From NCBI GenBank assembly GCA_031553495.1, contig JAVBLN010000042.1:1-64000 (forward strand): DNA of 64,000 nucleotides. The letters run 5' to 3'. The DNA is from Pinibacter sp031553495 (lineage in GTDB: Bacteria > Bacteroidota > Bacteroidia > Chitinophagales > Chitinophagaceae). Position 1 is the first letter of the stretch; the number at the start of each line of letters is the position of its first letter. Below, piece after piece: positions 15,728-23,182 of the stretch. Below the pieces are notes generated by a model. That model was not told the origin of the DNA. It made no database searches and was given only the letters and a program-made list of their open reading frames with translations. Both the position numbers and the translations under genes were made by a program.

Positions 15728-16621
15728 TTATCTTCCGCCGCCTGCAGGACCACCTGTTCTGCGGCTTGCACCACCGGGAACACGGCGTTTTGGTTGTCCA
15801 CCACCGGGACCACCTTTACCACCACCACGACCACCACGGCCACTTTCAGCTTCTGCTTCAGCCAACAAACGGGCCGCTTTCTTTTCAGCTTCGTTGTCTA
15901 CTTCCTCTATATCCTCGTCTTTTGCAGCTTGTCTTTCAGCAAGACCTTCAGCAATAGCGGCAGCGATATAATTAGTGATGATGGCGATTGATTTTGTAGC
16001 ATCGTCATTTGCAGGTATCGCGAAATCAACTTTATTTGGATCGCAATTAGTATCTACCATACCAAAAGTGGTGATGCCAAGACGTTTTGCTTCCGCTAAA
16101 GCGATGTGCTCATGCCCGATATCTATAATGAATAAAGCTGCAGGTACACGGCCCAGTTGAGCAATACCACCCAAAACTTTTTCCATTTTTTCTTTATCGC
16201 GGGTTAAGGTCAAACGTTCTTTTTTTGTGATGCTGTCTAATGTACCGTCATTCAACATTTTCTCAATGCTCTGCATTTTCTTCACGCTCTTACGCACGGT
16301 GTTGAAGTTAGTAAGCATACCACCCAACCAACGCTCGGTTACAAAAGGCATGTTCACTTTTTTGGCACATTCAGTAACGATTTCTTTAGCTTGTTTTTTT
16401 GTACCTACAAACATGATCTTTTTACCGCTACGGGCAATCTGTTTCATTGCAGCCGCTGCTTCCTGAAGGCTTTCCGTTGTTTTATTAAGATCAATGATGT
16501 GAATACCTTTCTTTTCAGCGAAGATGTAAGGCAACATCTTTGGATTCCACTTCTTTTTCAGGTGACCGAAGTGCACGCCTGCTTCAAGAAGTTGTTGCTG
16601 TAAGGAAGTATTATTTTCCAT
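15728..16621 (-). CDS. rpsB: 30S ribosomal protein S2 with Gly/Arg-rich tail
   Basis: Small-subunit protein needed for S1 binding and initiation. The core (residues 1-230) is standard: LLEAGVHFGHLKKKWNPKM, FVGTKKQAK, RWLGGMLTNF and FGMVDTNCDPNKVDFAIPANDDA. After an acidic linker, the last 45 or so residues are a Gly/Arg-rich low-complexity tail (GRGGRGGGKGG, GGPAGGGR) absent from the core family. Such tails resemble RNA-binding RGG stretches; the function is unknown. It is third in the rplM-rpsI-rpsB-tsf set. Confidence 0.96.
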   Translation of the reverse strand: MENNTSLQQQLLEAGVHFGHLKKKWNPKMLPYIFAEKKGIHIIDLNKTTESLQEAAAAMKQIARSGKKIMFVGTKKQAKEIVTECAKKVNMPFVTERWLGGMLTNFNTVRKSVKKMQSIEKMLNDGTLDSITKKERLTLTRDKEKMEKVLGGIAQLGRVPAALFIIDIGHEHIALAEAKRLGITTFGMVDTNCDPNKVDFAIPANDDATKSIAIITNYIAAAIAEGLAERQAAKDEDIEEVDNEAEKKAARLLAEAEAESGRGGRGGGKGGPGGGQPKRRVPGGASRRTGGPAGGGR

Positions 16622-16633
16622 TGTATTTATATA

Positions 16634-16665
16634 ATTTGAAAATTTGAAAATTTGAAAATTTGAAA
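16634..16665. repeat. octamer tandem repeat ATTTGAAA x4
   Basis: Four exact copies of ATTTGAAA, followed by further TTTGAAAA pieces up to 16745, in the rpsI-rpsB spacer. Similar tracts lie at 15437-15470, 17153-17170 and 20832-20950. Confidence 0.8.
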
Positions 16666-16755
16666 ATGTGGTTCGCTATTGCTTTGGCTTTGCGGTAAAA
16701 ATGAAGGAATACTTCATTTTCAAATTGCCACATTTTCAAATTATCACATTGAATA

Positions 16756-17145
16756 TTAACGTTTGCTGAATTGGTAGCTGCGACGTGCTTTTTTGCGACC
16801 TGGTTTTTTACGCTCAACACCACGTGGGTCGCGATGTAATAAACCCGCTGCTTTTAAAGCAGGACGATACTCCGGATTTACTTCCAATAAGGCACGCGCA
16901 ATGCCAAGCTTTGCAGCTTCCGCCTGTCCTTTTACACCGCCGCCGGTTGCATTGATCTTAACATCAAATTTATCGGTGGCTTCAATAGTTTTTAAAGGAA
17001 GCTCAACCTGGTTTTGAAGATATACCAGTGAAAAATATTCTTTATAGTCTTTGTCGTTCACCATGATCTTGCCTTCTCCTTTGCTGATGAATACACGAGT
17101 CACAGCTTCTTTACGACGACCTAATCCATTTTTTTGCTTTTCCAT
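16756..17145 (-). CDS. rpsI: 30S ribosomal protein S9
   Basis: Small-subunit head protein whose C-terminal tail reaches the P site. The 129-residue sequence is complete. It has GLGRRKEAVTRVF, NATGGGVKGQAEAAKLGIARALL and the terminal KKPGRKKARRSYQFSKR with the universal SKR ending. It follows rplM by 42 bp, the near-universal L13-S9 pair. Confidence 0.97.
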   Translation of the reverse strand: MEKQKNGLGRRKEAVTRVFISKGEGKIMVNDKDYKEYFSLVYLQNQVELPLKTIEATDKFDVKINATGGGVKGQAEAAKLGIARALLEVNPEYRPALKAAGLLHRDPRGVERKKPGRKKARRSYQFSKR

Positions 17146-17187
17146 TTATGGGAAATTTGAAAATTTAAAATTTAGTTTGAACTGAAA

Positions 17188-17631
17188 TTAGAATTTCAAT
17201 TCTTTAGGTTGTTGTGCAGCGTGAGGATGCTGATCTCCGGCATACACAAATAATTTTTTTACCATTTTGCGGCCCAGGCGATTTTTAGGAAGCATGCCCT
17301 TTACAGCTCTTTCCACAACAGCTTCGGGGCGGCGTTTAAGCAGGCTTTTGGCTGTTTCTTCTCTTTTTCCGCCGGGGTAACCACTAAAATTAAGGTACAG
17401 TTTGTCTTCGGGTTTGTTACCAGAGAAAACAACTTTGTCGGCATTGATTACAATAATATAATCTCCGCAATCCACGTGAGGCGTGTAGTACGCTTTGTTT
17501 TTACCGCGAAGTATAGCGGCAATTCTTGCGCACATGCGACCAACGGTTTGATTAGTACCGTCTACAACATACCAATTGCGTTGTACGGTAGCCTCGTTCG
17601 CATGTTTGGTTGTAAAATGTAAATGACTCAT
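17188..17631 (-). CDS. rplM: 50S ribosomal protein L13
   Basis: Early-assembly large-subunit protein. The start is placed at the ATG at 17631 (MSHLHFTTKHANEATVQRNW), giving 147 residues, the usual length. An open frame extends 29 codons upstream, but it runs through the promoter at 17688-17719, so the longer form would not be transcribed. Family motifs include VDGTNQTVGRMCARIA, HVDCGDYIIVINADKV and VKGMLPKNRLG. It is first in the rplM-rpsI-rpsB-tsf set. Confidence 0.97.
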   Translation of the reverse strand: MSHLHFTTKHANEATVQRNWYVVDGTNQTVGRMCARIAAILRGKNKAYYTPHVDCGDYIIVINADKVVFSGNKPEDKLYLNFSGYPGGKREETAKSLLKRRPEAVVERAVKGMLPKNRLGRKMVKKLFVYAGDQHPHAAQQPKELKF

Positions 17632-17687
17632 TTGTTTTGAAATTTTTTTTCCCGGCGCTATCCCACCGGATAATTTTAAAATGGTTG

Positions 17688-17719
17688 CAAAGGTAGCTAT
17701 ATCAAAGGCATTTTTCAAA
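17688..17719 (-). promoter_or_regulatory. rplM promoter, Bacteroidota -33/-7 type
   Basis: On the minus strand TTTG (17719-17716), a 20-bp spacer and TACCTTTG (17695-17688) match the TTTG-N19-21-TAnnTTTG consensus. The transcript would carry a leader of about 50 nt with a GC-rich CCGG...CCGG element before the L13 start. Confidence 0.8.
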
Positions 17720-17840
17720 GTTTTTATAGAGGAATTTTTAACGGCATGTTTGCAATTAACTGATTTTCAATAAAAATTTTAACTTCTTTTTTTAATAGCG
17801 CTATTTTTCACTCATTACTCATTACTCATAACTTTTTTGT

Positions 17841-17907
17841 TACCGGCGGTAGTGCTGCTATTAAGCATCGTTGTGTCACTCACTTGTACGGCAGTAATGC
17901 TATGGAG
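17841..17907 (-). repeat. core intergenic repeat, class I (orientation B)
   Basis: Complete copy: ACCGGCGGTAGTGCTGCTAT, centre CATCGTTGTGTCACTCACTT and GTACGGCAGTAATGCTATGG. A family-2 repeat adjoins it. Confidence 0.92.
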
Positions 17908-17910
17908 CTG

Positions 17911-17980
17911 CCTCATCCCCGGCCCTTCTCCAAAGGAGAAGGGGGCCCGCGCACAAAGCGGATATTCATAGTCTCAACAA
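17911..17980 (+). repeat. family-2 palindromic repeat, copy b
   Basis: CCTTCTCC-AAA-GGAGAAGG hairpin with flank GCGCACAAAGCGGATATTCA. It is adjacent to the core repeat. Confidence 0.85.
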
Positions 17981-18113
17981 TTTTTTTCAACTTTCATTTC
18001 TAATCGCTTTCTGCGGCTCATGTATAAAGCACTCTCAATTCTCCATTCAATAATCTAACAACTGCCTTACTTGTAAATAATATTTTTACTTTTACCGCAC
18101 ATCATTTTTATAT

Positions 18114-20213
18114 ATGTACAATATTTCTCAAACACAACAGTTACAAAACGATACACTACAATTACTGAAAAGCACTCAAGCTATTACCACAGCAGATATT
18201 AACAAACTCCGCAATGTTTTACGATTTCATGAATACAGATATTATATACAGAATGACCCGTTAATTTCCGATTTTGAATATGACCAATTATATAAAACCC
18301 TTGAAGCGCTAGAAACAAAAGAGCCATCGTTAATAACACCCGATTCACCCACACAGCGTGTTGCAAAAGGACTAACCAAAGATTTTCCTACAGTGCAACA
18401 CCTTGTGCCTATGTTGTCGCTAGAGAATTCTTACAACGCTGATGACCTGCTCGATTGGGATCGCAAGGCAAGGGAACTTGGCAAAACCGATGTTATTGAA
18501 TATTGCGTGGAACCCAAATTCGACGGTGCCAGCATTTCTCTTATTTATGAAGACGACCTCCTGGTGCGTGGCGCCACCCGTGGAGATGGTGTGGCCGGCG
18601 ATGATATTACAACTAACATCAGGCAAATAAAATCTGTACCACTGGCGGCCCGCTTTTCTGAATACGATATTCAGCAAATTGAGATCAGGGGCGAAGTGAT
18701 GATGACTAAAGAAAATTTCAAAAACTATAACAGCCGTCTTATGGAGAACGGCCTGCCTCCTTTAGCAAATCCGCGCAACGCGGCAGCAGGCACTTTGCGC
18801 ATTAAAGACCCTGATGAAGTAAGGAAAAGAAAGCTGGAAGCCTTCTTATATCATGTAAGTTATTTTATACACAGTGGTGAACAAACTGAAAAAACGGATT
18901 CTCTTGCAACACATAGCTCCTCGCTTGAAATGCTTTGGGAGCTTGGATTTCGAAGCCCCAACAAAGAAAAAAAAGTGTTTAATGGCATACAACAGGTAAT
19001 TGATTATTGCCTGAAGTTTGAAAGTAAACGAGATGATCTGCCTTATGAAGTGGATGGCATGGTAATAAAAGTAAATGAGATCGCATTGCAGGAGAAGCTG
19101 GGTATGACAACACATCACCCACGATGGGCTATTGCCTTTAAGTTTAAAGCAAGGCAGGCAACCACAAAACTCCGTTCCGTAGAATTTCAGGTAGGAAGAA
19201 CAGGTGCCGTTACACCAGTGGCAAAGCTTGATCCGGTATCAATTGGAGGTGTTACGGTTTCCAGCATATCCATCCATAATGAAGAATATATAAGAGAAAA
19301 AGATTTAAAAATTGGCGACAGCGTTTTAATAGAGAGAGCCGGGGATGTGATTCCACAAATTGTGAAATCGTTAACAGAGTTGAGAAGTGGCGGAGAAACA
19401 CCTGTTCATTTTCCTAAAAATTGCCCTGTATGCCATTCCGCACTAACCAAAGAAGAAGGAGAAGCGGTATGGCGTTGCATTAATATTGAATGCCCGGCAC
19501 AAGTGGTAGAGCGCATTATTCACTATGTGAGTAAGGATGCAATGGATATACGAAGTTTGGGAGAATCTAACGTTCGAAAATTCTATGAAATGGGATTTTT
19601 AAAAGATATTCCTTCCATTTATCACCTTCCTTTTGACCGTTTAAGACAATTAGAGGGGTTTGGTGAAAAATCCATCACCAATCTTCAGGCAGCCATTGAA
19701 GCTTCAAAAAATCAGCCTCTGCATCGTTTAATAACGGCATTGGGTATACGATATGTGGGTGAGACTACAGCAAAAGCATTAGCCATAATCGTGTCTTATT
19801 TACCCGACTTAAAAGAATACACCATAGAGCAATTGCAAGAGGTAGAAGATGTAGGAATAAAGGTTGCTACAAGCATATATCATTTCTTTCATAATGCTGA
19901 TAACATGCTGATGCTGCACGAGCTGGAGCAGGCAGGTGTTAATCTTCGCAATACAAAAAACAAAGAAATTATTAACGGCAATCTCAATTCGCAAACTTTT
20001 TTGTTTACAGGAACGTTAATAAAAATGAAGCGAAGCGAAGCCGAGGAACTGGTTGAAAAAAATGGAGGGAAAATTTTAAGTGGGGTTAGTAGTAAACTTA
20101 ACTATTTAGTAGTAGGAGAAGATGCCGGATCTAAACTTGAAAAGGCAAAAAAGATACCCTCAGTACATATTATCACCGAAGATGAATTTTTGGCCCTTTT
20201 GACAACTAAATGA
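18114..20213 (+). CDS. ligA: NAD-dependent DNA ligase LigA
   Basis: Seals nicks in replication and repair using NAD+. The adenylated lysine is Lys135 in EPKFDGASISL. The order of domains is complete in 699 residues: Ia domain (HEYRYYIQNDPLISDFEYDQL), nucleotidyltransferase, OB fold, four-Cys zinc finger (CPVCHSAL...CINIECPAQ), helix-hairpin-helix repeats and a C-terminal BRCT domain (about 625-699). Its TGA stop overlaps the ATG of the next gene by 4 bp, indicating translational coupling. Confidence 0.98.
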   Translation: MYNISQTQQLQNDTLQLLKSTQAITTADINKLRNVLRFHEYRYYIQNDPLISDFEYDQLYKTLEALETKEPSLITPDSPTQRVAKGLTKDFPTVQHLVPMLSLENSYNADDLLDWDRKARELGKTDVIEYCVEPKFDGASISLIYEDDLLVRGATRGDGVAGDDITTNIRQIKSVPLAARFSEYDIQQIEIRGEVMMTKENFKNYNSRLMENGLPPLANPRNAAAGTLRIKDPDEVRKRKLEAFLYHVSYFIHSGEQTEKTDSLATHSSSLEMLWELGFRSPNKEKKVFNGIQQVIDYCLKFESKRDDLPYEVDGMVIKVNEIALQEKLGMTTHHPRWAIAFKFKARQATTKLRSVEFQVGRTGAVTPVAKLDPVSIGGVTVSSISIHNEEYIREKDLKIGDSVLIERAGDVIPQIVKSLTELRSGGETPVHFPKNCPVCHSALTKEEGEAVWRCINIECPAQVVERIIHYVSKDAMDIRSLGESNVRKFYEMGFLKDIPSIYHLPFDRLRQLEGFGEKSITNLQAAIEASKNQPLHRLITALGIRYVGETTAKALAIIVSYLPDLKEYTIEQLQEVEDVGIKVATSIYHFFHNADNMLMLHELEQAGVNLRNTKNKEIINGNLNSQTFLFTGTLIKMKRSEAEELVEKNGGKILSGVSSKLNYLVVGEDAGSKLEKAKKIPSVHIITEDEFLALLTTK

Positions 20214-20827
20214 ATTCTACAATCACCAAATTTGTTGTCGATTTACTAACTAAAAATACCTCGGAGATGATTAAGTTAATTCCCGGTGAAGAATGGAAAC
20301 AGCTAAAATTTTCTGGCTGGAAGCTTTTGAGAAGAAAGTATGCCCTTTCTTCAAATGGACGTATAGCAAGTTATACCGAAAATGTACTGGAAGACGGCAA
20401 GTTATTAACCGGCTCTCTTACTACCGGTTACAAAACACTTAATTTGCACCGCCCTGAAAGTAACGGAACGTTATACGTTCACAGAGAAATCGCCACCCTT
20501 TTTATTAAAAAGCCTTCACCAAAACACAAGTACGTAATTCACCTAAACCACGATAAAAAAGATAACTCAGTTAAAAACCTGGCTTGGACTACATCTGAAG
20601 AGATGAGTAAGCACCAGCAAAACAGCCCTGCGAAAATTGCTTACAAGAAAATTCAGGCAACAAGAACAAGAGGCTTAAAGCTGAATGCAACACAGGTTAG
20701 AAGTATCAAAACCACGCTCGGTAATAAAAACCGTAAGCTCACCATCAAACAATTGGCAGAAAAGTTTGGTGTAAGCGAAATGACCGTGTACAGGATCAAG
20801 AGCGGAGAAAACTGGGCTAGAATTTAA
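20210..20827 (+). CDS. NUMOD4-HNH endonuclease-like protein with C-terminal HTH
   Basis: Probable DNA-binding nuclease of 205 residues. A NUMOD4-like segment (residues 24-55, IPGEEWKQL...YALSSNGRIASY) is followed by an HNH core (VHREIATLF 90-98, VIHLNHDKKDNSVKNLAWTT 109-128; His91, His111, His114, Asn119 and Asn123 conserved). A C-terminal helix-turn-helix follows (LTIKQLAEKFGVSEMTVYRIKSGENW, 177-202). The domains resemble those of homing endonucleases, but no intron or intein is visible in ligA. The ATGA overlap with ligA suggests co-translation. It may be a domesticated nuclease or regulator. Confidence 0.8.
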   Translation: MNSTITKFVVDLLTKNTSEMIKLIPGEEWKQLKFSGWKLLRRKYALSSNGRIASYTENVLEDGKLLTGSLTTGYKTLNLHRPESNGTLYVHREIATLFIKKPSPKHKYVIHLNHDKKDNSVKNLAWTTSEEMSKHQQNSPAKIAYKKIQATRTRGLKLNATQVRSIKTTLGNKNRKLTIKQLAEKFGVSEMTVYRIKSGENWARI

Positions 20828-20961
20828 TTAATTTGAAAATTTGAAAATGAGGAAATTTGAAAATGCTTCATTTTTGAATTTCTTCATTTCCTATCCAATC
20901 CCTATTTCATAATTCATTTTCAAATTTTCAAATTAGCACATTTTCAAATTATTTTCGCTTC

Positions 20962-21627
20962 ATGCTTTCACAAAACACCATTAGCTTTTTGCAAAAGCTA
21001 CACAAGAACAACAACAAAGAATGGTTTGACAAAAACCGTAACGTTTACGAAGAAGCGAAAAAGGACTTTGAAAACCTTGTTCAAAAACTAATTTCATTTC
21101 TTGCAAAAGAAGATGAGGCTATTGCTTTGCTTCATCCGAAAGATTGTATTTTTCGGTTAAACAGGGACGTTAGATTTTCTAAAAACAAATCGCCGTACAA
21201 AACCAACTTTGGCGCATTGATTGCCAGGGGTGGTAAGAAATCTGTTTTTGCCGGATACTATATTCATTGCGAACCCGGTCAAAGCTTTGTGGGTGGCGGA
21301 TTATGGATACCACAGCCTGCTGAGCTAAAAAAAATGCGCCAGGAAGTTGACTATTGCTGGAATGAATTTAAAGGTATCGTACAAAGCAGGAAATTCAAAA
21401 ATATTTACGGTGATCTAGATAAAACCAGTGAATACAGCCTTGTAAAAGTGCCTCGTGAATATGATAAAGACAACCCTGCTGCAGAATATTTAAAGCTGAA
21501 GAGCTATGTATGCACTCAACACCTTTCCGATACAGATATGACATCCAAAACACTTGAAAAAAAACTAAAGGATGCCTTCAGCACTTTAGCGCCTCTTGTT
21601 AATTTCATTAACCGCAGCCTTGAATAA
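20962..21627 (+). CDS. DUF2461 family protein
   Basis: Conserved protein of unknown biochemical role (TIGR02453-like). Signatures seen: FLQKLHKNNNKEWFDKNRNVYEEAKKDFENLVQ at the N-terminus, CIFRLNRDVRFSKNKSPYKTNFGA in the middle, YYIHCEPGQSFVGGGLWIPQPAELKKMRQ after it. The length of 221 is normal and no signal peptide is present. It sits 134 bp after the HNH gene, with TTTGAAAA-type tracts in between; a functional link to it is not evident. Confidence 0.88.
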   Translation: MLSQNTISFLQKLHKNNNKEWFDKNRNVYEEAKKDFENLVQKLISFLAKEDEAIALLHPKDCIFRLNRDVRFSKNKSPYKTNFGALIARGGKKSVFAGYYIHCEPGQSFVGGGLWIPQPAELKKMRQEVDYCWNEFKGIVQSRKFKNIYGDLDKTSEYSLVKVPREYDKDNPAAEYLKLKSYVCTQHLSDTDMTSKTLEKKLKDAFSTLAPLVNFINRSLE

Positions 21628-21674
21628 TTAATAATTAATAATGAATAGGTGATGTATGACAGGTATTGTTTATT

Positions 21675-21745
21675 GCTCCATAGCATTACTACCGTACAAG
21701 TGAGTGACACAACGATGCTTAATAGTAGCAATACCGCCGGTTACC
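21675..21745 (+). repeat. core intergenic repeat, class I (orientation A)
   Basis: Complete copy beginning CTCCATAGCATTACTACCG, ending ATACCGCCGGTTACC. Confidence 0.93.
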
Positions 21746-21829
21746 AAAAACACACCTAACAGATGAGCGAAGTATAAAAACTTAAGGCATTTCAGATTTC
21801 AAATTTTACCGGCAAAGCAAACCACGAAC

Positions 21830-21857
21830 AAAAAAACCCTTCCGTTTTTAGGAAGGG
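21830..21857 (-). terminator. terminator of the tRNA-like RNA unit
   Basis: Minus strand CCCTTCC-TAAAAAC-GGAAGGG followed by a run of T, 53 nt past the second tRNA-like body. It shows that the two RNAs form their own transcription unit. Confidence 0.85.
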
Positions 21858-21909
21858 CTACTACTTTGTAGACACAAAGCGGTCCTAAATTAAACATGAG
21901 AAAAAGCAG

Positions 21910-22075
21910 CTGTAGGGGGAGGATTCGAACCTCCACGGGGACGTTAGCCATAGCACAAAGTTTAGTGGTCAACCCCGGTCGGCCATACTCGTGGTCGGCT
22001 CTATGCTACGTTTATCCGTTGATCCCCACCCCCGAGACAAGAGGGTATGTCTGCCAAAAATTTCATCACCCCACA
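21910..22075 (-). ncRNA. tRNA-like RNA 1, long-variable-arm type, non-decoding
   Basis: A 166-nt tRNA-shaped RNA. Acceptor TGTGGGG pairs with CCCTACA over 7 bp (one G-U), discriminator G. U8 and G9 are followed by a 3-bp D stem ATG/CAT and D loop AAATTTTTGGCAGA, as in tRNA-Leu. T arm is GGAGG-TTCGAAT-CCTCC. The anticodon stem CCCTC/GGGGG is sound, but the loop TTGTCTC has U37 and no sensible isoacceptor. The variable arm is about 90 nt, based on GGGG/CCCC and extended by a stem TAGCATAG / CTATGGCTA. No CCA is encoded, like the other tRNAs here. A short T run follows the 3' end. I know no matching family. Confidence 0.7.
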
Positions 22076-22170
22076 ATAGATGTATCAAAGAATACAATAG
22101 ATTTGCGTGCCTTTAGCATTTTGATCAAACACTACTGATTATATTAAAGTTTCTTTGATAGTTTACTGGG

Positions 22171-22286
22171 CTGTAGGAGAAGGACTCGAACCTTCACGAG
22201 GCAATTAGTCAGCAAAACTGATTTATCTTGTAATCCTCACCCCCGAGACTGGAGGGCATGTCTGCCGGAAATTTCATCATCCCACA
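22171..22286 (-). ncRNA. tRNA-like RNA 2, long-variable-arm type, non-decoding
   Basis: A 116-nt paralogue 95 nt upstream of RNA 1 on the same strand. Acceptor TGTGGGA pairs with TCCTACA, discriminator G; D stem ATG/CAT; D loop AAATTTCCGGCAGA; T arm GAAGG-TTCGAGT-CCTTC. Compared with RNA 1, paired changes keep the helices in the acceptor (G7-C66 to A7-U66), T stem and variable-arm base (GGGG/CCCC to GAGG/CCTC). The anticodon loop CAGTCTC lacks U33 and has U37, so normal decoding is unlikely. The variable arm is about 42 nt and shares GAT...GATAAA and CTAA internal-loop motifs with RNA 1. Confidence 0.7.
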
Positions 22287-22359
22287 GTATATGTTAAAGA
22301 GCTTTCTGTTGCAATATTAAATAAAACACTCAATTTGATGTATAATATTCAATGAAAAA

Positions 22360-22392
22360 TTTGAAACTTTAGAAAAAATACAATTATATTTG
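22360..22392 (+). promoter_or_regulatory. promoter of the Lrp-family gene
   Basis: TTTG (22360-22363), 21-bp spacer, TATATTTG (22385-22392) match the Bacteroidota consensus and point at the gene starting at 22428. Confidence 0.8.
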
Positions 22393-22427
22393 TAAATATT
22401 TGATTCTATTTAATAAACATGTAGAAA

Positions 22428-22901
22428 ATGGCAAGTAAATTAAATCTTGATAAACTGGACTACCAGATAATCCAGGAGATGATGGAAAACGCAGAAATTT
22501 CTTATGCGGATCTCGGAAAAAAATTTTTCGTATCGGCAGGAACCATTCACGTACGCATCAAAAAACTGCAGGAAGCCGGCGTGGTAAAAGGAACTAAGCT
22601 GAATGTGGATTTAAAACAACTAGGGTACGATGTAATTGCCTTTATAGGCGTTTACCTTGAAAAGAGTTCGCTGTATGATATTGTAGCGGAAGAACTTCGT
22701 AAAATTCCGCAAATTGTACGGCTTAATTACACCACCGGCAATTACAGTATGTTTGGTGAAGTAGTGTGTAAAGATATTTCGGAGCTGCGGCAAATTTTGC
22801 ACGATGATCTTCAAAAAATAAAAGGTATTGAACGAACAGAAACCTTCATCTCGCTTGATGAAAGTTTTAGCAGAAATGTGCAGGTTCATAAAGGCAAATA
22901 A
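22428..22901 (+). CDS. Lrp/AsnC family transcriptional regulator
   Basis: One-component regulator of 157 residues. The N-terminal winged HTH (about residues 6-60, LDYQIIQEMMENAEISYADLGKKFFVSAGTIHVRIKKLQEAGVV) is followed by a RAM/effector domain (about 70-150) that in this family binds amino acids and forms octamers. The effector cannot be read from the sequence. It is divergent from the tandem tRNA-like RNAs and has its own promoter (22360-22392) and a strong terminator (22958-22985), so it is a single-gene unit. Lrp members often autoregulate from the divergent region, which here would also reach the RNA promoter. Confidence 0.93.
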   Translation: MASKLNLDKLDYQIIQEMMENAEISYADLGKKFFVSAGTIHVRIKKLQEAGVVKGTKLNVDLKQLGYDVIAFIGVYLEKSSLYDIVAEELRKIPQIVRLNYTTGNYSMFGEVVCKDISELRQILHDDLQKIKGIERTETFISLDESFSRNVQVHKGK

Positions 22902-22957
22902 TCCTGGTTGTTCATACATTATTCTGCATGCTATTGTTTTAACGATTGCCTGCTAAG

Positions 22958-22985
22958 AACCGGTTGATATATCGACCGGTTTTTT
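22958..22985 (+). terminator. terminator of the Lrp-family gene
   Basis: AACCGGTTGATA / TATCGACCGGTT hairpin followed by a T run. It is near-perfectly palindromic. Confidence 0.92.
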
Positions 22986-23007
22986 ATTTGCGATGCGCAG
23001 CACGCGA

Positions 23008-23055
23008 TGGTACACAATAGCACACAGATGACACTGATTAGACTGATCTTCACTG
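23008..23055 (+). repeat. family-3 repeat fragment
   Basis: About 45 bp matching the block CAGATGACACTGATTAGACT of the copies at 912-1090 and 62668-62832. Confidence 0.75.
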
Positions 23056-23182
23056 ATGTTTTGCTTTCGAGTGATGAGTTTTGAGTTATGAGTGCTTTTG
23101 TTTTGGCTTGTAATCAGTGTACAAAAGCACTTTCAACTTTCAACTAAACGCTGTTTTACACCATATAATAATTACATTTTTT

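Larger units (their letters stand above)
17632..18113. other. divergent spacer rplM / ligA
   Basis: This 482-bp gap holds the rplM promoter, a short spacer module, a core repeat (17841-17907) and a family-2 repeat (17911-17980). No gene is seen. Confidence 0.6.
21628..22427. other. 800-bp non-coding region with tandem tRNA-like RNAs
   Basis: Holds a core repeat (21675-21745), a minus-strand terminator (21830-21857), two tRNA-like RNA genes and the promoter of the Lrp-family gene. A plus-strand open frame through it is antisense to the RNAs and is rejected. Confidence 0.7.

Noticed and set aside
17632..17718. 29-codon N-terminal extension of L13
   Set aside because: It overlaps the -33/-7 promoter, and the 147-residue form has the family length.
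20210..20827. Homing endonuclease of an intron or intein in ligA
   Set aside because: ligA is uninterrupted and complete; the HNH gene is downstream and overlaps only its stop codon.
21896..22138. Plus-strand open frame across the tRNA-like region
   Set aside because: It is antisense to a structured RNA with covarying helices and has no protein-like composition.
21910..22286. tmRNA or group I intron-containing tRNA
   Set aside because: There is no tag reading frame and an anticodon arm is present, unlike tmRNA; the inserts are far too short for a group I intron and lie in the variable arm, not the anticodon loop.
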